A stretch of DNA of 64,000 bases. Origin: an uncultured Chlorobiaceae bacterium (GTDB lineage Bacteria > Bacteroidota > Chlorobiia > Chlorobiales > Chlorobiaceae). The notes beneath the pieces were generated by a model. The model searched no databases, was not told the DNA's origin, and worked only from the letters and a program-made list of their open reading frames with translations. The stretch is from positions 1 to 64,000 of the forward strand of contig CAIRXW010000008.1 in assembly GCA_903882665.1 (NCBI GenBank), read 5' to 3'. Below, piece after piece: positions 52,706 to 62,114 of this stretch. Position numbers and translations under genes: made by a program. The number at the start of each line of letters is the position of its first letter. Positions within the stretch are counted from its first letter, which is position 1.

Positions 52706-53668
52706 ATGCGTATTGTTGAGTATAATAATAATCATGTCTGCCGTTATGGTTCTGCCACTTCGGAGGATTTTGTGGCCACAGCTTCTGCCGTGACGGTTGG
52801 CTCCTATGATGGTGTCCACAGAGGGCATCGGATGATCATTGCCCGCATGGTTTCCATTGCAAAAGCCCGCGGTTTGAGAAGTGTTGTCGTTACCTTTGAG
52901 CCCCATCCGAGGATGGTGCTCAAGGGCGAAGTTTCAGGCCCGCTTGGACTGTTGACCACACTTGACGAAAAAATTGCCCTTCTTGCCGGAGAGGGTGTTG
53001 ATCTGCTTTTTGTTGTACGCTTTACGCCGGATTTTGCTTCGCTCAGCTCGGATGATTTTATCCGCAATGTTCTGGTCGGGCTGATTGGGGCCAAAAGCAT
53101 TGTTGTCGGCTATGATCACGCTTTTGGTCGCGACAGGAGCGGGAGTGGCAAGACGCTTGAAACCCTTGGCTGTGAGCTTGGTTTTGATGTAGAGGTTGTT
53201 GATGAAGTGATGATTGGCAATAAGCATTTTTCAAGCACACGAATAAGAGTACTGCTTGCAAGCGGCAAGATCGAAGATGCCAATGCATTTCTCGGATCTC
53301 CTTACATAATAAGTGGAACGGTGGTTGATGGCGACAAGCGTGGACGGGAGATTGGCTTTCCGACGGTGAATCTCAGACTCTCTGATTCCGACAAACTGCT
53401 GCCCCGCGCCGGAGTCTATCTGGCTCAAACCGTGCTGAACGGCCATTCCTTCATGGCTCTGATGAATATCGGTGTTCGTCCGACGGTCTCCCTTGAAGGG
53501 ATTAAAACAATTGAGGCCCATATTCTGGGATATGGCGGTACCCTTTATGGTTGCATGATCAGCTTTATTTTGCTCAAGTTCATCAGGGATGAAATAAAAT
53601 TTTCTTCACTCGAAGAGCTGAAAATACAGCTCGAAAAAGATAAAAAAACGGTGGAGTTGTATTGCTAA
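52706..53668 (+). CDS. ribF: Bifunctional riboflavin kinase / FAD synthetase RibF
   Basis: The N-terminal half is the FAD synthetase domain with the nucleotidyl-transferase motif G-S-Y-D-G-V-H-R-G-H near residue 30 and V-V-G-Y-D-H-A-F-G-R-D near 130. The C-terminal half (about 190-320) is the riboflavin kinase domain with G-R-E-I-G-F-P-T-V-N-L. It makes FMN and FAD from riboflavin. Start ATG 52706 follows AAAGAGG. Confidence 0.95.
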   Translation: MRIVEYNNNHVCRYGSATSEDFVATASAVTVGSYDGVHRGHRMIIARMVSIAKARGLRSVVVTFEPHPRMVLKGEVSGPLGLLTTLDEKIALLAGEGVDLLFVVRFTPDFASLSSDDFIRNVLVGLIGAKSIVVGYDHAFGRDRSGSGKTLETLGCELGFDVEVVDEVMIGNKHFSSTRIRVLLASGKIEDANAFLGSPYIISGTVVDGDKRGREIGFPTVNLRLSDSDKLLPRAGVYLAQTVLNGHSFMALMNIGVRPTVSLEGIKTIEAHILGYGGTLYGCMISFILLKFIRDEIKFSSLEELKIQLEKDKKTVELYC

Positions 53669-53716
53669 TAATATTATATTGAAGGTCAACCGATTTAACA
53701 TAACAAACGAAGAGAT

Positions 53717-53986
53717 ATGAGCCTGACAAAAGAGTTTAAAGCGGAAGTTATCAAGCAGTTCGGCGCGTCAGAAAAGAATACCGGAAAATCCGAGGTTCAG
53801 GTGGCGTTATATACACGCAGAATCAGTGATCTTACCGGTCACCTGCAGTCGCATCCAAAAGACAAGCACTCCCGCCGTGGATTGCTGATGCTTGTGGCAA
53901 AACGCAAGAAAATGCTGAATTATGTGAAAAACGTCGATATCGATCGTTATCGTAAAGTGATTGCTGAACTTGAGCTTCGCAAGTAA
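53717..53986 (+). CDS. rpsO: Ribosomal protein S15
   Basis: The 89-residue protein binds 16S rRNA early in 30S assembly. The pattern G-K-S-E-V-Q-V-A-L-Y-T-R-R-I-S-D-L-T-G-H-L near residue 21 and the H-S-R-R-G-L-L-M-L-V-A-K-R-K-K block are standard for S15. ATG 53717 has GAAGAGA just before it. It is followed by a hairpin at 54019-54040. Confidence 0.96.
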   Translation: MSLTKEFKAEVIKQFGASEKNTGKSEVQVALYTRRISDLTGHLQSHPKDKHSRRGLLMLVAKRKKMLNYVKNVDIDRYRKVIAELELRK

Positions 53987-54018
53987 GAGGGCAATCTGGA
54001 CTATTTTCGCCCCGATCT

Positions 54019-54040
54019 CTGCAGAGCCTGGGCTCTGCAG
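54019..54040 (+). terminator. Hairpin after rpsO, possible terminator
   Basis: CTGCAGAGCC and GGCTCTGCAG are perfect ten-base arms with a two-base loop. The following sequence GTTATCCTTTTAAC has only a weak U-run, so it may act as an RNA-stability or processing stem rather than a strict terminator. Confidence 0.65.
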
Positions 54041-54077
54041 GTTATCCTTTTAACAAGAATGCAGAGCAGGAAATACT

Positions 54078-54965
54078 ATGTTGGAAAGCATGACCGGATA
54101 TGGCAGCGCAGAGTCAGTTGAAAGCGGTGTCCGGACTCTTGTAGAGTTGCGGTCAGTCAATAACCGCTTTGCTGAAATCAGTGTCAAGCTTCCCCGTCAG
54201 TTACTCTCTTTTGAGCTTGAAGTCAGGGAGGTGATCCGCGCCCATTTTCAGAGGGGTAAAATCGCGGCTTTTATTCAAATTCAGCTCGACGATGTACAGC
54301 CCATCTCTGTCAGTCTCAATCTACCGAAAGTAAAAGCTTATAAAGAGTTGCTCGACAGTCTCAGTCGCGAAGCTGGCGTTGATGCTCCTCTGCTCCTTGA
54401 ACATCTGCTCCGGTTTCCTGAAATATTCGACAATGGTGCAATGTCACTTGACCATGTCGATGAGCATTGGCCGTTTGTAAAAAATCTTTTGCAGGTGGCA
54501 ATTGATCGTCTCAAGGCAATGCGGCGCCGGGAAGGCGAGGAGCTTTCAGTCGATTTTGTCAAAAGAATTGCCGAAATTGAAAGAGGACTTGCGCTTGTTG
54601 CTACTCTTGCATCTGACAATCTTGAAGCGGTAAGAAAGAGGCTTGCTGCAAAAGTGGAGGCTGTTGCTGGTAAAGATTTGGCATATAGCCGCGATCGCCT
54701 TGAAATGGAGCTGGTTCTTGCAGCCGACAAGCTTGACATTACCGAGGAGCTGACCCGCTTTGCCAGTCATAACAAGTTTTTTCTTGAAGAGTTGCAGAAC
54801 GATGAAAGTGGAACCGGAAGAAAGCTCAATTTTCTGCTCCAGGAGCAGTTGCGCGAAGCGAACACCATAGCATCAAAATCACAGAATGCAGAAATTTCCC
54901 AGAAAATAGTCCAGATCAAGGAGGATCTTGAGAAAATAAGGGAACAACTGCAAAATATCGAGTAA
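54078..54965 (+). CDS. yicC: YicC/YloC-family endoribonuclease
   Basis: The opening S-M-T-G-Y-G-S-A and the C-terminal D-I-T-E-E-L-T-R-F-A-S-H, G-R-K-L-N-F-L-L-Q-E, R-E-A-N-T-I-A-S-K-S block define the YicC family (YicC_N plus DUF1732). Members are reported as endoribonucleases. The protein is 295 residues. The gene precedes gmk by four bases, a very common pairing. Confidence 0.92.
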   Translation: MLESMTGYGSAESVESGVRTLVELRSVNNRFAEISVKLPRQLLSFELEVREVIRAHFQRGKIAAFIQIQLDDVQPISVSLNLPKVKAYKELLDSLSREAGVDAPLLLEHLLRFPEIFDNGAMSLDHVDEHWPFVKNLLQVAIDRLKAMRRREGEELSVDFVKRIAEIERGLALVATLASDNLEAVRKRLAAKVEAVAGKDLAYSRDRLEMELVLAADKLDITEELTRFASHNKFFLEELQNDESGTGRKLNFLLQEQLREANTIASKSQNAEISQKIVQIKEDLEKIREQLQNIE

Positions 54966-54969
54966 TTCT

Positions 54970-55554
54970 ATGGTCGAAAAGCGGCAGCTTCAGGGAAAAC
55001 TTATTGTATTTTCAGCTCCGTCGGGTACGGGAAAGTCCACGATAGCCAAATTGGTGCTTGAGCGTCTGCAAAATATAAGATTTTCGATATCAGCCACAAC
55101 CCGGCCAAAGAGGTCTGGTGAGCAGGAGGGAATTAACTACTATTTTCTCACAAAAGAGGATTTTGAAGAAACGATCCGCCAGGGCGGCTTTGTTGAACAT
55201 GAATTCTTTTTTGGAAACCATTACGGTACTTTGCTGGATAAAACCCGATCGGTTATCGACAGTGGTACAAATATGCTTCTTGATCTTGATGTGAAGGGCG
55301 CTCTGAATCTGAAGCGGATTTTTCCTGACAATTCACTACTGCTTTTTTTAAAGCCGCCGAGCATCGAGGTTTTGCAGCAGAGGCTTAAAGGACGGGAGAG
55401 TGAAGATGAGGAAAGTATGAGAGTACGCCTTGAGCGCGCCCGGCTGGAGCTTGAGTATGCAGACCGGTTTGATGAGGTGATCGTGAACGATAATCTGGAC
55501 AAAACGGTTGATGCTGTCACGGAGTTGATCAGCAAATTTCTTTCAAAAACGTAA
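54970..55554 (+). CDS. gmk: Guanylate kinase
   Basis: Gmk converts GMP to GDP with ATP. The P-loop is F-S-A-P-S-G-T-G-K-S-T near residue 14. The GMP-binding segment is S-A-T-T-R-P-K-R-S-G-E near 38 and the lid contains R-G-R-E-S-E-like residues (L-K-G-R-E-S-E-D-E-E) near 136. The 194-residue length is normal. It lies between yicC and rpoZ. Confidence 0.95.
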   Translation: MVEKRQLQGKLIVFSAPSGTGKSTIAKLVLERLQNIRFSISATTRPKRSGEQEGINYYFLTKEDFEETIRQGGFVEHEFFFGNHYGTLLDKTRSVIDSGTNMLLDLDVKGALNLKRIFPDNSLLLFLKPPSIEVLQQRLKGRESEDEESMRVRLERARLELEYADRFDEVIVNDNLDKTVDAVTELISKFLSKT

Positions 55555-55564
55555 AAAAAAAGCA

Positions 55565-55918
55565 ATGTCGGTTAAACCTGTTGATCTGAACAAGTTGAGA
55601 AGTGCGCACTCGAACCTGTACGAGACGGTGGTTGCGATTTCAAAAAAAGCAAAAAGATTACATGATGAGGAGCGGGCAGAACTTGAAGACAAGCTTCTTC
55701 CCTATAAGGAGATGATTCGCAATCCGAGCAGTGAATCTGAATCGGACAAGGTATTTCCGGAACAAGTTGCTATCAGCCTTGAGTTTGAAGTTCGTGAAAA
55801 GTCGTCGCATAAGGCTGTTGCAGACTACTTCGCGCATAAATACAATTACACGGTGGAAAAACCCTTAGAGAAAAAGATCGTTCAAGTTGAAGAAGATGAT
55901 GAAACTGACGGGGATTAA
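55565..55918 (+). CDS. rpoZ: RNA polymerase omega subunit (Chlorobi type)
   Basis: The 117-residue protein has the Rpb6/omega-like core: L-Y-E-T-V-V-A-I-S-K-K-A-K-R-L near residue 20 and the A-I-S-L-E-F strand, with an acidic C-terminal tail. Omega stabilises the beta' subunit. The gmk-rpoZ order supports the call, as does the pattern in Bacteroidetes/Chlorobi. It overlaps the following VOC gene at its end. Confidence 0.78.
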   Translation: MSVKPVDLNKLRSAHSNLYETVVAISKKAKRLHDEERAELEDKLLPYKEMIRNPSSESESDKVFPEQVAISLEFEVREKSSHKAVADYFAHKYNYTVEKPLEKKIVQVEEDDETDGD

Positions 55919-56393
55919 CCAGATTACCCTTCGTGTCAATGACCTGCGCAGGGCCGAAGAATTTTATGGCGCTGTTCTTGGTCTCAAGCTTGATCACCGC
56001 GTTGGAGCAAACATTACCTACTTGCGTATTAATTCGGATATGCTTGTGCTTGTCAAGGCCGAAACAGCCGGTTTGCCAGAAGCAAGGGATATCCGTGTAG
56101 ATCACTTCGGATTCAGGCTTGCGTCGGATGCTGAAGTTGATGAAGCGGCGCTCTATCTTGATGGCTGCGGCGTGCATATAATCACTCGGCCAGCACATCG
56201 CCGGGAAGGCAGAGCCTTTTTTGTCATGGATCCCGACGGCAATCTTGTCGAGTTCTATTCCATGCATGAGAGCGGCATACACTCGGAGAGTGCCGATATT
56301 GATCGTTCATCTCCGGATTCTCTTGTTGCTGGAGCGAATCAAAAAACAGCCAAAGAGAGAGAACCGCAAAAATCACGCCGTACTCGAAAATAA
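55896..56393 (+). CDS. VOC-family (glyoxalase/dioxygenase-like) protein
   Basis: A single glyoxalase-type domain spans residues 5-125: I-T-L-R-V-N-D-L-R-R-A-E-E-F-Y, V-D-H-F-G-F-R and D-P-D-G-N-L-V-E-F-Y. A basic, disordered tail of about 40 residues follows. Metal-binding H/E residues are partly visible (H at D-H-F-G, E at V-E-F-Y). The substrate is unknown. ATG 55896 or 55899 is the start, inside the end of rpoZ, so translation is probably coupled. Confidence 0.8.
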   Translation: MMKLTGINQITLRVNDLRRAEEFYGAVLGLKLDHRVGANITYLRINSDMLVLVKAETAGLPEARDIRVDHFGFRLASDAEVDEAALYLDGCGVHIITRPAHRREGRAFFVMDPDGNLVEFYSMHESGIHSESADIDRSSPDSLVAGANQKTAKEREPQKSRRTRK

Positions 56394-56404
56394 CCATTAC
56401 CTTA

Positions 56405-56427
56405 CCCCGAATGTTGTCGGGGCATTT
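56405..56427. terminator. Terminator between convergent genes
   Basis: CCCCGA and TCGGGG flank a six-base loop, followed by CATTTTAT on the plus strand. It lies between the plus-strand VOC gene and the end of the minus-strand block. Confidence 0.65.
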
Positions 56428-57167
56428 TATTCCGGGTGGTGGCGCAGCAGTTGTTCCGCCTCTAACAGTTGTTCAGGGGTGTTGATGCCGAGAATTTCGT
56501 TTGGATTCTCCGTCTTGAAGGCGTACACCCTCTGGCCGTTCTGGAAGCAGATGGCGAAAACATCGGTCAGATAGTACTCTTTTTGGGCATTGTTCGTGTT
56601 GATCTGTCCAAGTGCCTGAAAAAGCAGTTGTGCATTAAAAACGTAAACACCGGAATTGATCTCCCTGATGGCCAATTCCTCTTTGGATGCGTCCTTCTGT
56701 TCCACAATTTTCAGAACGCAATCACTCTTCTCCTGTCGGATAATCCGTCCATATCCGGTTGGATCATGAAGCTCTGCAGTCAAGACTGTTGCGGCGCCAT
56801 TTCTGGAACGGTGAAAAGCAATCAGCTCCTGTAGCGTTTCAGCATTGACCAGTGGTGCATCGCCTGAGAGAATAAGAATTTCACCCTTAAAGTCACTGAG
56901 ATGGGTTTCTGCCTGCATGATGGCATGACCGGTGCCGAGTTGTGGTTCCTGAAGTGCACTGCATACCCGGTATCGTGCGGCCGCCGCCTTGACCAGCTCG
57001 GCCTGGTGACCGACAATAAGCACTGTTTTGTCGGGGTCAAGAGAATTCGCGGTATCAAGCACATAGTCGATAAGGGGTCGTCCGTTGGCCTGATGGAGCA
57101 CCTTTGGCAGCTCTGACTGCATCCTGGTACCTTTTCCTGCGGCCATAATGATTATTGCAAGAGCCAT
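56427..57167 (-). CDS. GlmU N-terminal-type UDP-sugar pyrophosphorylase
   Basis: The 246-residue protein is the nucleotidyltransferase half of GlmU: A-I-I-I-M-A-A-G-K-G-T-R-M, L-P-K-V-L-H, Q-L-G-T-G-H-A, I-L-S-G-D-A-P-L-V and G-Y-G-R-I-I near the expected positions, then N-S-G-V-Y-V-F. The left-handed helix acetyltransferase domain of bifunctional GlmU is absent. It probably makes UDP-N-acetylglucosamine with a separate acetyltransferase elsewhere. Start 57167 and the panD gene are 42 bases apart. Confidence 0.88.
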   Translation of the reverse strand: MALAIIIMAAGKGTRMQSELPKVLHQANGRPLIDYVLDTANSLDPDKTVLIVGHQAELVKAAAARYRVCSALQEPQLGTGHAIMQAETHLSDFKGEILILSGDAPLVNAETLQELIAFHRSRNGAATVLTAELHDPTGYGRIIRQEKSDCVLKIVEQKDASKEELAIREINSGVYVFNAQLLFQALGQINTNNAQKEYYLTDVFAICFQNGQRVYAFKTENPNEILGINTPEQLLEAEQLLRHHPE

Positions 57168-57209
57168 ATTATTGCTTGAATATTGTGGGAAATATCGGGT
57201 GCAGGGCAG

Positions 57210-57596
57210 TCATGATAACGATTCATCAGCCTCGCCTACGTGGTGGCGGCTTTTCGGGTTGTTCTCCCTGTCGACAATAAGAACCATGGGTTTGAAGTTT
57301 CGTGCCTCTGCCTCTTCCATGACGGCAAAAGTCATGATAATGATTTCATCGCCAACCAGGGCGCATCTGGCTGCTGCGCCATTGAGCTGAATTTCCCGCG
57401 ATCCATGGGCACCCTTGATAATGTAGGTTTCAAACCGCTCACCGTTATTGTTGTTGACAACAAGAACTTTTTCATTGGGAATCATATCGACCATTTCAAG
57501 AAGCTCACAGTCAATGGTGATGCTTCCTTCATATTCGAGATCACCACTGGTTACTATAGCGTTGTGGATTTTTGATTTCAGGATGTGTAATTTCAT
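57210..57596 (-). CDS. panD: Aspartate 1-decarboxylase
   Basis: PanD makes beta-alanine for pantothenate and CoA synthesis. The self-cleavage site Y-E-G-S lies at about residues 22-25, where Ser25 becomes the pyruvoyl group. The N-G-A-A-A-R-C-A-x-V-G-D block is typical (N-G-A-A-A-H-C in E. coli). Length, 128 residues, is normal. It lies in the minus-strand block between lptC and the GlmU-type gene. Confidence 0.93.
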   Translation of the reverse strand: MKLHILKSKIHNAIVTSGDLEYEGSITIDCELLEMVDMIPNEKVLVVNNNNGERFETYIIKGAHGSREIQLNGAAARCALVGDEIIIMTFAVMEEAEARNFKPMVLIVDRENNPKSRHHVGEADESLS

Positions 57597-57615
57597 GTGT
57601 ACTGATGCGCCTTCA

Positions 57616-58161
57616 TTATTGTTTTTTAAATGCCTCTCCGCTTCCCCGGAAAATCCGGTACTTTTTCAAGGCTTGATCGGTTTCAAAGCCCTCTCCCCGA
57701 ATGGTTTCATCAGCTCTTCTGATCGTAACAAACCTGTTTGAACGAATCATTTTATCTTTGGCGCTCCGTTTGACATATTCGGTTGTAATGACCGTGCCTT
57801 CGGAGGTGATGGTAACGTTCCCCTCGGCTTCAATATCCTGATTGTCATGAATCAGGGCCTTCTCGGCCGTTATGGTCGTTTTGGCTTTGCCGTTGCTGTC
57901 AAAGAGGGTGAGACTGATGCCGTGGTCAAGATGTTGTTCTGTGCCGGAATTCGTTCTGTATTCCGCTCCGTGCCCGGCTTCAATGACCTCGCGCTGTATT
58001 CCTGATTTTGTAACGGCAATCTTCACCGTCCAGCTCTCCTGTACGGGATGATTGAGACCGATAAAGGCAGTTACGGGAGAACGGCGCTCCGTGCCCGGAT
58101 TGCCGCACCCCGATGCCATAATCAAAACCATGTGCAGAAAAAGAACGATTACTCTTTTCAA
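57616..58161 (-). CDS. lptC: LPS-export periplasmic lipoprotein LptC
   Basis: An N-terminal lipoprotein signal ([16 protein letters not shown]) ends at the acylated Cys19. The mature part is the LptC/OstA-like jellyroll with strands such as [11 protein letters not shown] and T-T-I-T-A-E-K-A near residue 90. LptC bridges the LptB2FG transporter and LptA. It lies 13 bases after ompH on the same strand. Confidence 0.83.
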   Translation of the reverse strand: MKRVIVLFLHMVLIMASGCGNPGTERRSPVTAFIGLNHPVQESWTVKIAVTKSGIQREVIEAGHGAEYRTNSGTEQHLDHGISLTLFDSNGKAKTTITAEKALIHDNQDIEAEGNVTITSEGTVITTEYVKRSAKDKMIRSNRFVTIRRADETIRGEGFETDQALKKYRIFRGSGEAFKKQ

Positions 58162-58174
58162 ATCAGATAAATAA

Positions 58175-58693
58175 TTACTTGATGTTCAACTGATTAATCA
58201 CCTTGAAGGTGAGATCATTTTCAGGCGTGAAATAGACTGGTACATTTTTATCAATCACAACGCCGAATCCTTCTTTCTGGGCAATTGACTCAATTGCGGC
58301 ATTCAGCTTTTGACGAATCGGAGCAAATATTTCCTGCTGCTTTTTTTCGAAAGCCAAATTTTGTTCCTGCTGGAATTTCTGCAAGGCCTGGCTTTTAAGT
58401 GTCAGCTCTTTTTCTTTCTGCTCTCTTGCCGCTGGTTTCAAAGAAGCTGCCTGTTTCTTGTATTCGGCAACGGCTTTCTGAAATTCCTGATTTTTTATGG
58501 CAATCTCTTTTTGCAGCGGTGCAGCGGCGGATTGCAGTGAGGCTTCAGCCTGCTTTGTTTCCGGGAGAAGTTGCAGGATTTTTCCTGAATCCACAACACC
58601 GACCTTACTGGCCTCCTGTGCAGCGAATGATTGGGGGGCAACCAGCACCATACTCAAGCCAACCGCCATAACGATACGGCGCGACATGTTCAT
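58175..58693 (-). CDS. Skp/OmpH-family periplasmic chaperone
   Basis: The start at ATG 58693 has a perfect AGGAGG seven bases upstream; an earlier in-frame start at 58717 is less likely. A signal peptide (R-R-I-V-M-A-V-G-L-S-M-V-L-V-A-P-Q-S-F-A) precedes a coiled-coil region rich in K/E/Q (residues 40-125). The family folds outer-membrane proteins. The C-terminal strand G-F-G-V-V-I-D fits OmpH. It sits before lptC. Confidence 0.88.
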   Translation of the reverse strand: MNMSRRIVMAVGLSMVLVAPQSFAAQEASKVGVVDSGKILQLLPETKQAEASLQSAAAPLQKEIAIKNQEFQKAVAEYKKQAASLKPAAREQKEKELTLKSQALQKFQQEQNLAFEKKQQEIFAPIRQKLNAAIESIAQKEGFGVVIDKNVPVYFTPENDLTFKVINQLNIK

Positions 58694-58862
58694 AAATCCT
58701 CCTGAATGAGTCATCAATTTGAATGTTTAAGTTGACAGGTTAGTGTATCAATATCTTTTGGAATATACAACCGGCTACAATTTCACCTTTCAAAGGTAAG
58801 AATTCCGTGGTAAAAAACTACAAAAAGCAGCAAAGCCGTCCCGATATTTAAACGTTTTCAAT

Positions 58863-60017
58863 TCAGATAATTCTTTTCTGGAAAAACTGTCCGGGTTGCT
58901 GCTCGACTGCCGCTTTCAGTTCAAGTTCAAAGAGGTGTACCAGAAGTGAGGATAGATCAATGTCAGATGCAATGGCAAGTGCATCAATATGAATTGGTTC
59001 CGTTTGCATGCACTGCAAAATGGCTTGTTCTGTTGGGGAATAGGTGCTTTCGGTTGGGTCATTTTGCAATGCCGTTTTTCTGGAAAAATTTTCTGTGAAT
59101 TGCGGCCCGAGTTCGGTGATGATATCCTCAACACTCATGACCGCTTTGGCCGATCCCTGCTGGATAAGCCGATTTGTTCCCCGTGAGGTTCTGTAGAAAA
59201 TGTTTCCGGGAACCGCAAAAACCTCGCGGTTTTGTTCAAGGGCCAAAGCCGCAGTGATCAGCGATCCACCCTTCAGGTCTGATTCGATGACAATGGTACC
59301 GGAGGTGATGCCTGAAATGATGCGGTTGCGTTTCGGGAATTTTGCCGGCGAGAGTTCTGAACCAAACCACTCTTCCGAGATAAGGGCACCCTCTTCAATG
59401 ATTTTCGGCCAGATTTTTCCTTTTGGATCGGTATAGATGGTATCGACGCCGCTCGCAAGCACAGCAACAGTTTTACCCCCATGTTCCAGAGTTGCCGAGT
59501 GTGCCGCCATATCGATGCCATAGGCCAGTCCACTGACGATGACGACTCCGCAGTTGACCAGATCGCGGCAGAGCAGTGCGGTAACCTGTTTGCCATAGTG
59601 TGAGGCATATCTTGTGCCTACAACAGCAAGGGTGGGCAGGTGTGCGTCGGGAAGTCGGCCCCGCACAAAGAGGCAGGGTGGCGGATCATAAATTTCTTTC
59701 AGGAGGGGAGGATAGTTTGCGTCAAGAATGGTGATCAATGTCGCATTATGGCGATGCAGTTCGGCAATCTGCTTTTCAGCACTTGCCAGGGCCTCCGCCC
59801 TTGTCGCAGCATGGTGCAGAAAATGGTGAACCTGTCGAGCCAGAGTTTCACCGATTCCCGATATCTGTTGAAGCTCGTCCACCCCGAAATGGAAAAGATC
59901 ACTGAACCGGCCAGAGCAGTGAGTGGTCATCGCTTTGATTCTAGCCGGGCCGATTCCCGGGATAAGGGTCATGGCAAGCAGCAGAATCTTCTCTTCCATT
60001 GAAGCGGGAAGTGTCAT
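58863..60017 (-). CDS. dprA: DNA-processing protein DprA
   Basis: DprA loads RecA onto incoming single-stranded DNA during transformation. A helix-hairpin-helix/SAM-like N-terminus is followed by the Rossmann DprA domain with V-G-T-R-Y-A-S-H-Y-G near residue 128, S-G-L-A-Y-G-I-D-M-A-A-H and V-L-A-S-G-V-D, then the F-P-K-R-N-R-I-I-S motif. A C-terminal winged-helix domain completes 384 residues. It starts 13 bases from the end of the polyprenyl synthase gene. Confidence 0.93.
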   Translation of the reverse strand: MTLPASMEEKILLLAMTLIPGIGPARIKAMTTHCSGRFSDLFHFGVDELQQISGIGETLARQVHHFLHHAATRAEALASAEKQIAELHRHNATLITILDANYPPLLKEIYDPPPCLFVRGRLPDAHLPTLAVVGTRYASHYGKQVTALLCRDLVNCGVVIVSGLAYGIDMAAHSATLEHGGKTVAVLASGVDTIYTDPKGKIWPKIIEEGALISEEWFGSELSPAKFPKRNRIISGITSGTIVIESDLKGGSLITAALALEQNREVFAVPGNIFYRTSRGTNRLIQQGSAKAVMSVEDIITELGPQFTENFSRKTALQNDPTESTYSPTEQAILQCMQTEPIHIDALAIASDIDLSSLLVHLFELELKAAVEQQPGQFFQKRII

Positions 60018-60030
60018 AACGCCCTGATGG

Positions 60031-61044
60031 TTAGAAATCCCTTTTCATAAGTATGTTTGCAAACCCTTTAAGATAATCTCGCCCTGCCGGATAAGGCAGA
60101 TCCTCAATAGCGGAGAGTGCCTCTTCAGTATTGCGGTTGATCAGTGATTCAGTCTCTTCAAGGACACCGCACCGCTCATAAATGGCTTTCACTTCAGGCA
60201 CTCTCTCGGCGCTGATTCCTTTATTGCAGATGATGGAGTGCAGGAGATCACGATCCGCTCCTGATGCCAGTTCAAGGGAGTGAAGCAACAGGTAGGTTTT
60301 TTTGCCGTTAATGATATCGCCGCCAGCCATCTTGCCTGATTTTCCGTTCTCAGCCATAATGTCGAGATAATCATCCTGTATCTGGAATGCACGACCGATT
60401 TTTTCGCCGAAAAGCACCAGACTTTGCAACTCCTCATCCGTTGCATTGCCAGCAACACCTCCAGCCTCAAGCGCGGCTGAAATAAGACGTCCTGTTTTCT
60501 TTGCAATCATGTCGATGTAGTCGGCAATTGTGGCATCCTGCTTCTCTTCAAGTTCCATATCAAGTGCCTGTCCTTCACAAATCGTGATGTTGGCATCATT
60601 GAGAATATGGATAAGCTCACCATGACGGGTGCTTTTAGCCTGCAAGGCGAGTTCGTATGCGTAGGCAATCATCATATCTCCCGACAGGATAGCCGCATTG
60701 GTGTTCCACTGCTTGTGAACGGTTGGTCTGCCGTGGCGAAGGTCAGCCTGGTCCATGATGTCGTCATGGATAAGGGTGAAGTTATGCAAAATTTCAACCG
60801 CCAGAGCGACATGAAGAGCGTTTTCCGAAGAGCCGCATACCGACTCCGAGGCAAGCAGGGTAAAAAACGGACGGATTCTTTTTCCATTTCCTTCAAGAAT
60901 ATACCTTGCAGGAGCATAAAGGGTGACCGGATTTTCCCTGTCGAAGCATCTGGCAAGAGCGTCATTGATTCTTGTCAGGGAGAGACGGTACTTGTTTTCG
61001 ACAAGTTCCTGTGTCAGAGGTATATTCATGGTCAAATCGCTCAT
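60031..61044 (-). CDS. Polyprenyl (isoprenyl) diphosphate synthase
   Basis: A trans-prenyltransferase with the first Asp-rich motif D-D-I-M-D near residue 93 and the second D-D-Y-L-D near 218, plus G-K-R-I-R-P near 53. The residues before the first motif (T-L-I-H) are not the bulky pair of short-chain enzymes, so a long-chain (octaprenyl-type, for menaquinone) or geranylgeranyl product is possible. Overlap of four bases (ATGA) with the isomerase gene links IPP isomerisation with chain elongation. Confidence 0.85.
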   Translation of the reverse strand: MSDLTMNIPLTQELVENKYRLSLTRINDALARCFDRENPVTLYAPARYILEGNGKRIRPFFTLLASESVCGSSENALHVALAVEILHNFTLIHDDIMDQADLRHGRPTVHKQWNTNAAILSGDMMIAYAYELALQAKSTRHGELIHILNDANITICEGQALDMELEEKQDATIADYIDMIAKKTGRLISAALEAGGVAGNATDEELQSLVLFGEKIGRAFQIQDDYLDIMAENGKSGKMAGGDIINGKKTYLLLHSLELASGADRDLLHSIICNKGISAERVPEVKAIYERCGVLEETESLINRNTEEALSAIEDLPYPAGRDYLKGFANILMKRDF

Positions 61045-62114
61045 GGTTTAGTGATAAGGGTTTTATTTCGAAGCTCTGCTATGGTGGCTGCTCCGGTCAG
61101 GAACATCACGGCCCTGAGGTCGTTCAGCCAGGATGTTAGAGTATCTTCAAGAGCTCCTTCATGAAGGGCTTTAAGAATATAACGTGCCGATGCGGCCAGT
61201 TGCGCTCCAAGTGCGAGAGATTTGGCAATATCGGTGCCACACTGGATTCCGCCCGAAGCGATAATTTCAATAGCGCTGAAGCCGGGCGACTCTCGTTTAA
61301 GCGCTTGTATATCAAGCAGACACTTTGCCGTAGGAATTCCCCAGTTCAGCAGCTCTTCGAGAGCGGGGAGGCTGAAACGGTTTTCCTGGCCGTACTGGCG
61401 TGTATAGCGGATCTCTTCAACTTTTTGCCAACTGCTGCCTCCCGCTCCGGCCACATCAATCACTTTGACGCCAGCTTCGATGAGTTGTCGGGCAGCAGAT
61501 GCCGAGATGCCACACCCAACCTCCTTGACAATAACCGGTACCGGAATGGTGGCGGTGAGCAGGGTGAGCTGTTCAAGAACATGGCGGAAATCCGTGTTTC
61601 CTTCGGGCTGAAAGAGCTCCTGTGCGGCATTCAGGTGAACAATCAGTCCGTCAGCTTCCAGAAGCTCGAGCATGGTATTGATGTTGCTCTCTGTCAGCCT
61701 TTTTGCAATCTCCGGAGCACCAATGTTTGCAAAAATCTGCACGGTCGGGGCATATTTTCGCACAACAGCAAAGCTCTCGCGATACGAACGGTTTTCAAGC
61801 GCCTGGCGCATACTGCCGACTCCAAGGGGAATGCTGAAATGCTCAGCCGTTTCTGCAAGGCGCCGGTTGAGCGTTGCCGCCTCGCTGTACCCACCCGTCA
61901 TTGAGGAGATCATCAGCGGAGCACCAATTTTTCTGCCAAGAAAAGTTGTTGAAAGCTCTACATCGCGAAAAGCGATTTCGGGCAGGGCATTATGCTCAAA
62001 CCGGAATCGCTCAAATCCGGTTGTGTTTCCCTCAAAGGCCACATCACCATGCAGGCAGATCTCGACATGACTGTGTTTCCGCTCAACTATTGTATTGCCT
62101 GTTCTGTCGTTCAT
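61041..62114 (-). CDS. fni: Type 2 isopentenyl-diphosphate isomerase
   Basis: This FMN-dependent enzyme interconverts IPP and DMAPP. The 357-residue TIM barrel has R-K-x-x-H near the start (E-R-K-H-S-H), M-I-S-S-M-T-G-G-Y near residue 68, L-G-V-G-S-M-R-Q-A near 98, V-H-L-N-A-A-Q-E near 160, [10 protein letters not shown] near 197 and A-S-G-G-I-Q-C-G near 288. It overlaps the polyprenyl synthase gene. Together they feed bacteriochlorophyll, carotenoid and quinone side chains. Confidence 0.93.
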   Translation of the reverse strand: MNDRTGNTIVERKHSHVEICLHGDVAFEGNTTGFERFRFEHNALPEIAFRDVELSTTFLGRKIGAPLMISSMTGGYSEAATLNRRLAETAEHFSIPLGVGSMRQALENRSYRESFAVVRKYAPTVQIFANIGAPEIAKRLTESNINTMLELLEADGLIVHLNAAQELFQPEGNTDFRHVLEQLTLLTATIPVPVIVKEVGCGISASAARQLIEAGVKVIDVAGAGGSSWQKVEEIRYTRQYGQENRFSLPALEELLNWGIPTAKCLLDIQALKRESPGFSAIEIIASGGIQCGTDIAKSLALGAQLAASARYILKALHEGALEDTLTSWLNDLRAVMFLTGAATIAELRNKTLITKP

